In this document: in pieces, positions 30,571-34,657 of the stretch | Layout of the letters: the number at the start of each line of letters is the position of its first letter | How positions within the stretch are numbered: position 1 is the first letter of the stretch | From: a virus | IMG/VR virus record: IMGVR_UViG_3300044716_000419 | Coordinates: 1 to 34,657 of that record | DNA length: 34,657 bases | Reading direction: 5' to 3' (one strand) | The notes under the pieces: model-generated | The model's database searches: none | The model's input: the letters and a program-made list of their open reading frames with translations, nothing else | Told to the model about the DNA's origin: nothing | Program-made: the position numbers and the translations under genes

Positions 30571-30879
30571 TTAGGTGATCCCCAAGGCCGCGAGATCGGT
30601 CTCGGTGAGGCCCAGGGCCGTTAGCTTGGCGATCGCGTCGGTCTTGGCTTGCTCTTGCGCGCGCTTGGCCGCGGTCTCCTCTTTCGTCGGAGGAGGCGGG
30701 TCCTGAAGGACCGGGTAGCCCCTGCTATCGGCGACGATTTCCTTGCCGTTCGATTGCCCGTCTAAAAGGTCCTTCCATTCTTGCTCGGTGATTTCCACAA
30801 CATCGGCCGGAATGCTCTCGCCGTGAATTTCAGCGTTATAAAAACCGCCTGTTTGTGCTGAATAAAAATATATGTTCAT
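30571..30879 (-). CDS. Tail fibre assembly chaperone (Tfa-like)
   Basis: The 102-residue product starts at ATG 30879 with AAGGAT upstream. The N-terminal part, 'MNIYFYSAQTGGFYNAEIHG', followed by 'IPADVVEITEQEWKDLLDGQ', matches the Tfa/gpK-type chaperones of lambdoid and P2-like phages, which help fold the fibre tip and may stay bound to it. The C-terminal part is a helical, Lys/Glu-rich segment. It follows the receptor-binding fibre, as is usual. The upstream end is more AT-rich than the head genes, like the fibre gene before it. Confidence 0.85.
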   Translation of the reverse strand: MNIYFYSAQTGGFYNAEIHGESIPADVVEITEQEWKDLLDGQSNGKEIVADSRGYPVLQDPPPPTKEETAAKRAQEQAKTDAIAKLTALGLTETDLAALGIT

Positions 30880-30890
30880 GCTGTTTATCC

Positions 30891-31559
30891 TTAATAGCCA
30901 AGAGCAAACCATCTGATTGCGGCCACAACGATCCCGCCTTCAGTCATTACAGTAAACCCTGTATTTGATGCGCCGCTCGTCGAAACTGCGACCGCAGAGG
31001 TGAAATCTGAGGTAATGACGAGCGACAGTCTGGCTGTGGGGAACGCAATGGGGAAAGCGAACCCTGTATTGTTTGGTATAGAGAGCGCAGACCCCCATTG
31101 CAAAATAATCCCGCCGGGCAGCCTTTGATACCCGTTTGTGTTTTTTGACTGTGTACGAAAATCGCGCAGATTGACTAGGTTGTCGTTGCCGACATACACG
31201 TCACCTTGCAAACCAATACGCGGGATCGACGTCGTATTCGCTGCGGATTCCGCCGTAATAGTCGGCTGTCCATCCGTGAAAAAGTGCAGTCTAAATATAT
31301 TGTCGGCCCCCGTGTACAGGTTCCAAGTGTTGTTATTTGACTGTTCTGTTAACCCAAGCTTTCCGCCGTTCGTAATATAGGCGTCACCGCTCACGGCCAA
31401 TTTGATATTGGAAGGATAAGCGTTCGCATCGTTTATCTGGAGGCTGTTTGAATAAATCGCCCCCGGCATGGTCATCGTGTCCCCAGGGGAATACTCCCCC
31501 AGGGCCACAATGTCAGTCCCGGAATAAACCGGCTTGACTGGATTTCGTGACTCTGCCAT
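30891..31559 (-). CDS. Receptor-binding tail fibre protein
   Basis: The 222-residue protein has an N-terminal attachment part ('ALGEYSPGDTMTMPGAIY') related to that of the preceding fibre. Its C-terminal domain has 'NGYQRLPGGIILQWGSAL', 'TGFAFPIAFPTARLSLVIT' and an ending 'AIRWFALGY', the pattern of gp53/gp37-like fibre tips that bind the host. It is followed by a Tfa-type chaperone. The gene is visibly more AT-rich than its neighbours, with many TTT, AAT and ATA codons, which suggests a modular exchange of the tip. Confidence 0.8.
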   Translation of the reverse strand: MAESRNPVKPVYSGTDIVALGEYSPGDTMTMPGAIYSNSLQINDANAYPSNIKLAVSGDAYITNGGKLGLTEQSNNNTWNLYTGADNIFRLHFFTDGQPTITAESAANTTSIPRIGLQGDVYVGNDNLVNLRDFRTQSKNTNGYQRLPGGIILQWGSALSIPNNTGFAFPIAFPTARLSLVITSDFTSAVAVSTSGASNTGFTVMTEGGIVVAAIRWFALGY

Positions 31560-31572
31560 TTCTTTCCCCTGG

Positions 31573-32886
31573 TTAAATGTTGGCGATCGGCTTCAGAGCG
31601 CCGGACGTGTCATAAAAAGGCATCGATCCGAGTCGGACCGTGGCCTTAACTTCCTCGATCGCGGCCTGGACGTTAGTCGCCACAATCCCACCGGCCGGCG
31701 CGAACCCGATCGCGGTCGCCGCGTGGGCGTTCGTGGCCTGGTTGATATGCGCGTCGAGGTCGCCCTGCGATAGCGTGTTCGCCTCGACGTAGGCGATCGC
31801 GTCCTGGACGTTCGTCGCGGTAATAGCACCGACGGGCGCGAAGGTCGTCTGTTGTGCGTTGTAGTCGCCGGCTGTTGGCAATACTGCGCCGGTGCGGCCC
31901 TTAAACGATTCGACGCCACCAGGAGCGGCCTCGAGCGCGTCCAGGCGTGTATCGACGCTCACCAGGGCGGCGTCCGCCTGGTCGATTGCTGCGTCGACGT
32001 TCGTCGCGGTGATGTAGGTGTTACCAGTCGGGTCGTAGGTAGTACTGGCCGCCGTCGCAGTACGCGCCGAGTAGTCGAAATGGACCCAGGCCGAACTCGG
32101 CTTGTGATAGATCAACCAGTCGCCGACCAGGACGTTCGCGCCCGCTGCGTCGCCGACAGTTCGCGCGCCTTCGGTGTTGAAAATAAAGTAATGACTGGGA
32201 CCGGCCGGATCTGGATCGGCCGGGTCTGCGTCGTTGAACCCGATCAGGCCCATAAAAACGAGGCCGTTCGTGGCGGACGCGATCAGGGTCGCCAGTTCCT
32301 CCATGCCGCCCTGGACGTTCGTCGAGGTCACGCCTGCGACGTTCGTAGGATCAAGCGTGACCAGGTTCGCCGCGTAGTCGCCTGCGGCCGGGACGACCGC
32401 ACCGACGCGCGTATTAAAGGACGTCACCGCGCCGGCCGCCGTGAGGTACTGAGTCGCATCGAGCGCCCAGGTGTCGGCCGCTGTCTTACGCAAGAGGCCC
32501 GCCGTGTCGGCGATCCCTGCGATTGCTGTCAGGTCGCCGTCGAGCGGCTGATATAGAGTCGCCGCCGCGGAGGCGTCGAGTTTCTCGGTGTCGAGTTCGT
32601 CGAGCGCGCCCTGGACGGTCGTCGCGACCAGGCGATTCGCGCGGCCTGTTGCGACGTTCGTAATCTGGCCGGCCGTGTAGTCGCCGTTCTGCGCGACGAC
32701 GTCGCCGGTGCGCGTGAATACGCTATTAACAGACCCGCCCGCACCAGGGACGAACGCGGTCGTCTGCGACGTACCATCGGCGAACTTAATCGGGCCGGTC
32801 AGATCGAGCGTTTCGCCCGCCGTGAACTCGCCGAGTCCGGTGTAGTTGTTCGAACCGTCTTTAATTCCTTTGACTGCGATAGACAT
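31573..32886 (-). CDS. Repeat-rich tail fibre shaft protein
   Basis: This 437-residue protein is built from repeats. Three copies of a segment with the form F-x-x-R-x-G-x-V-x(5)-GDY occur, and several 'TNVQxAIEE' type units ('TNVQDAIAYVE', 'TNVQAAIEEV'). The Ala/Thr/Asp-rich body and trimer-like repeats are typical of tail fibre shafts. 'LVFMGLIGFNDADPADPDP' is a distinct central insertion. Its N-terminal 'YTGLGEFTAGETLDLTGPI' is similar to the start of the next fibre gene, which suggests duplication. It lies after the 160-residue fibre-base protein. Confidence 0.78.
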   Translation of the reverse strand: MSIAVKGIKDGSNNYTGLGEFTAGETLDLTGPIKFADGTSQTTAFVPGAGGSVNSVFTRTGDVVAQNGDYTAGQITNVATGRANRLVATTVQGALDELDTEKLDASAAATLYQPLDGDLTAIAGIADTAGLLRKTAADTWALDATQYLTAAGAVTSFNTRVGAVVPAAGDYAANLVTLDPTNVAGVTSTNVQGGMEELATLIASATNGLVFMGLIGFNDADPADPDPAGPSHYFIFNTEGARTVGDAAGANVLVGDWLIYHKPSSAWVHFDYSARTATAASTTYDPTGNTYITATNVDAAIDQADAALVSVDTRLDALEAAPGGVESFKGRTGAVLPTAGDYNAQQTTFAPVGAITATNVQDAIAYVEANTLSQGDLDAHINQATNAHAATAIGFAPAGGIVATNVQAAIEEVKATVRLGSMPFYDTSGALKPIANI

Positions 32887-32898
32887 TTTGATTTCCTT

Positions 32899-33381
32899 TT
32901 AGGGATTGAGAGGTAGGTCGTGGTCTGTATTGGTGCTGTCGGTAAAGGGGATCGTATTCGTCGTCTTCACCGTGACGACGCCGGTTCCAGTCGAAGGCGC
33001 GACGCTAATGCCTTCACCTGGTCGGATCTGTTCGACGCCCGCGGTCACGCCGCCAGAACCGCCACCGCCGCCAGGCGTGCCGCCGCAGCTTTGGCCGGCC
33101 AGAGGGATCGGGTCGTAGGTCGAGTCGGCGCGATAGAACGGGACCGCGCAGGCAAACCCGGCGTAAACGGAGAGAGGGATATCGATCTCGCCGTCGAATA
33201 TATAAATGATCCAACCGCCAGGAACCGAGTCGTCGACCCAGATCGTGCCAGGCGTCGCGTAGTCCGGCCGCACCGGGCCGAGGTGCGTCGAGTGAATCGC
33301 ATCGCGCCAGGTGTTCAGTTGCTCCGAGAGAGAGACGCCGTCGTCTAACTCTGGAATGATGTTGATTTTAAATTGGCTCAT
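32899..33381 (-). CDS. Tail-tip or fibre-base protein (160 aa)
   Basis: The start ATG 33381 has GAGAGGAAA upstream and overlaps the end of the J gene by 14 bases. The product has 'SLSEQLNTWRDAIHSTHLGP' and 'TPGTIWVDDSVPGGWIIYIF', phrases common in phage tail fibre-base or baseplate proteins that begin with a short helix and bind the tip. A Gly-rich linker ('GGTPGGGGGSGG', about 110-122) joins it to a beta-rich C-terminal part. It likely attaches the fibres to J. Family is not named with certainty. Confidence 0.65.
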   Translation of the reverse strand: MSQFKINIIPELDDGVSLSEQLNTWRDAIHSTHLGPVRPDYATPGTIWVDDSVPGGWIIYIFDGEIDIPLSVYAGFACAVPFYRADSTYDPIPLAGQSCGGTPGGGGGSGGVTAGVEQIRPGEGISVAPSTGTGVVTVKTTNTIPFTDSTNTDHDLPLNP

Positions 33382-34657
33382 ATTTTCCTCTCCCGTTATT
33401 ATCGCCCGTAATTGACCGCATATAACGCGAAGTGCCACCGCGGAAATACGCTGTCTGCGATTGTTGAATACTTCTCGTCGTTTCGAAGGGAGGGAGTGCC
33501 GGCTCCTCCTTGCCCCATCCGCGCGCGATCCAGTCGAACTGTCTGGCCGAATCGACGCCGTCCTTGTTCACGAATGCGATATTGAAACCGAATCGGTCCT
33601 TCGCGTAGACGACCGCGCGGTCGCCCTCTTGCGCGGAATCCTGGGTAATCGCGAGCGCGGGCGTTTCGTAATAAGGCGGCTCGAACGTCACGCGCAGGCC
33701 TTCGGCCGGACATTGAACGTCGTAGTCGCCATCGACTCGGATCCTCGCGCTCACGTCGACGCGGGCCTTTTTAATGCGAACGCCGATCCGCGGATCTCTG
33801 GACGCGACGCATAGACGGAACTGGAAAAATCGCCCGGTGTACTCGCCCGCGTAGAACTTGCGCCAGGGGCCAAACATCGCGCCGCTAAATATCAGGTTCG
33901 GCTCGACCTTGGTTAGGATCGGCCAATCAATTAAGAATTTCGCATTGTCCGCGGAACGCAATTCAAACCAGGCGTCCCATTCCTCCCCCACTAGAGAGGG
34001 ATCTATCGCGACGCCGTCCATGATCGCCTCGGCCTCGATCTGGGCCGTAAACGTGATCGGGTGAATATGGCGGAAGTCCAGATATTTCTTGTAGAGGTAG
34101 ACGCCCCCGGTCGCGTAGGTGAAATCGTCCAGGCCGAGAGACTGGAGAAACCCGCCTTTGATCTCCATCGATTCGAGCGCGCCTGGCCAGGTCGGCTCCT
34201 CGACGATCTGGAGTTCGATATCGTCGTTTAACGTGGCCGTCGGCGTAATGGCCAGGACCGCGCCCTCGGAGACGTTCCCGAAGGTGTCGACCGTTTTCAC
34301 GAAGTAGGTTCCCAGGCGTGCCGGGACCGTGATCGAGGTCGAGGCGTAGGGTTGACGATTCGCGATAATGGTCGCGCTGTTGAAGTCCGCGCCCTGGAAC
34401 ACGGGCGAGTAGCGAACGATGTAATGGCTAACATCGTTCGAGCGCGACTCCGACCATTCGAGATAGATCGATTCCTTGCTTCGGATATCGAGATCGAAAA
34501 ACTCTGGCGCGAGTGGTTTCGTCTGGTCGCCCTGGGGGACGATCGTCGTCTGAGGCGCGTCGCCTGGTTGCATCCGTTGGCCGTTGTAGCCAAGTGCTAC
34601 CACCGCGAAGGTGAGAGGCCGCCCGATCATATCGATCGGCGACCCCGAATCGTTTAC
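33368..34657 (-). CDS. J-like tail tip / host-specificity protein, C-terminal part (runs off the window end)
   Basis: The frame enters at 34657 ('VNDSGSPIDMIGRPLTFAVV') and ends at 33368, giving 429 residues of the tail tip. A fibronectin-III-like domain continues from the window start, and a second one follows ('ESIYLEWSESRSNDVSHYIV'). The distal part has beta-sandwich-like strands and an aromatic, charged C-terminus, typical of the receptor-facing end of J proteins. The first residues fit the missing strands of the domain cut at position 1, so both halves are one gene. Joining the ends exactly leaves the frame off by one, equivalent to two missing bases. Confidence 0.82.
   Translation of the reverse strand, partial: VNDSGSPIDMIGRPLTFAVVALGYNGQRMQPGDAPQTTIVPQGDQTKPLAPEFFDLDIRSKESIYLEWSESRSNDVSHYIVRYSPVFQGADFNSATIIANRQPYASTSITVPARLGTYFVKTVDTFGNVSEGAVLAITPTATLNDDIELQIVEEPTWPGALESMEIKGGFLQSLGLDDFTYATGGVYLYKKYLDFRHIHPITFTAQIEAEAIMDGVAIDPSLVGEEWDAWFELRSADNAKFLIDWPILTKVEPNLIFSGAMFGPWRKFYAGEYTGRFFQFRLCVASRDPRIGVRIKKARVDVSARIRVDGDYDVQCPAEGLRVTFEPPYYETPALAITQDSAQEGDRAVVYAKDRFGFNIAFVNKDGVDSARQFDWIARGWGKEEPALPPFETTRSIQQSQTAYFRGGTSRYMRSITGDNNGRGKYEPI

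Noticed and set aside
1-34657. CRISPR array, transposon or insertion sequence
   Set aside because: No regularly spaced identical repeats with unique spacers and no transposase-like protein were seen. The GTAAC cluster has too short and too irregular units for CRISPR.

Overview
The window reads as an almost complete genome of a temperate, tailed double-stranded DNA phage with a long non-contractile (lambda/HK97-type) tail. It has about 34.7 kb and a GC content near 60% (estimated by eye). It carries a tyrosine integrase, a CI/Cro-like switch, an HK97-type head module and a lambda-like tail tip. The host cannot be named from the sequence; GC content and gene style suggest a proteobacterium, possibly alphaproteobacterial. 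Both window ends fall inside one gene, the J-like tail tip/host-specificity protein, within what looks like a single fibronectin-III domain. The molecule is therefore probably circular or circularly permuted, opened at an arbitrary point. Direct joining of the ends leaves the frame short by two bases.

Late region, leftward (minus strand, about 19.3 kb down to 1, then 34.66 down to 30.3 kb). In order of transcription: a small exported protein, HNH endonuclease, small and large terminase, an internal promoter, prohead protease, major capsid protein, a strong RNA hairpin, a small protein, portal, a 914-residue collagen-like fibre, head-tail connector, head closure, tail terminator, tail tube, the tail assembly chaperone pair with a canonical A_AAA_AAG -1 frameshift, an unknown tail protein, a small ORF without a standard start, the tape measure, two minor tail proteins, an NlpC/P60 peptidase, the J protein, three fibre proteins, a fibre chaperone and a small membrane or exported protein. 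The portal follows the capsid gene, and a fibre sits between portal and connector; both are unusual.

Attachment and early regions. Around 30.1-30.3 kb a tRNA-like 5' segment is flanked by TGATACG/CGTATCA-type repeats next to the integrase, a good candidate attP. The rightward operon (24.5-29.1 kb, plus strand) holds the repressor, two small exported proteins, and a recombination/replication set: Sak4-like ATPase, DUF669 ssDNA-binding protein, two small proteins, a Cas4-like iron-sulphur PD-(D/E)XK nuclease, a RuvC-like resolvase and a PrtN/excisionase-like HTH protein. The leftward early operon (24.4-19.6 kb) holds a Cro-like protein, small membrane proteins and lipoproteins, a DUF3310 protein, a CoiA-like nuclease and a PrimPol-helicase. 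Just after the helicase gene lies an AT-rich block with eight GTAAC/GTTAC elements, a candidate replication origin.

No endolysin, holin, tRNA gene, CRISPR array or transposon could be recognised. Functions come from reading motifs and gene order, without database searches.
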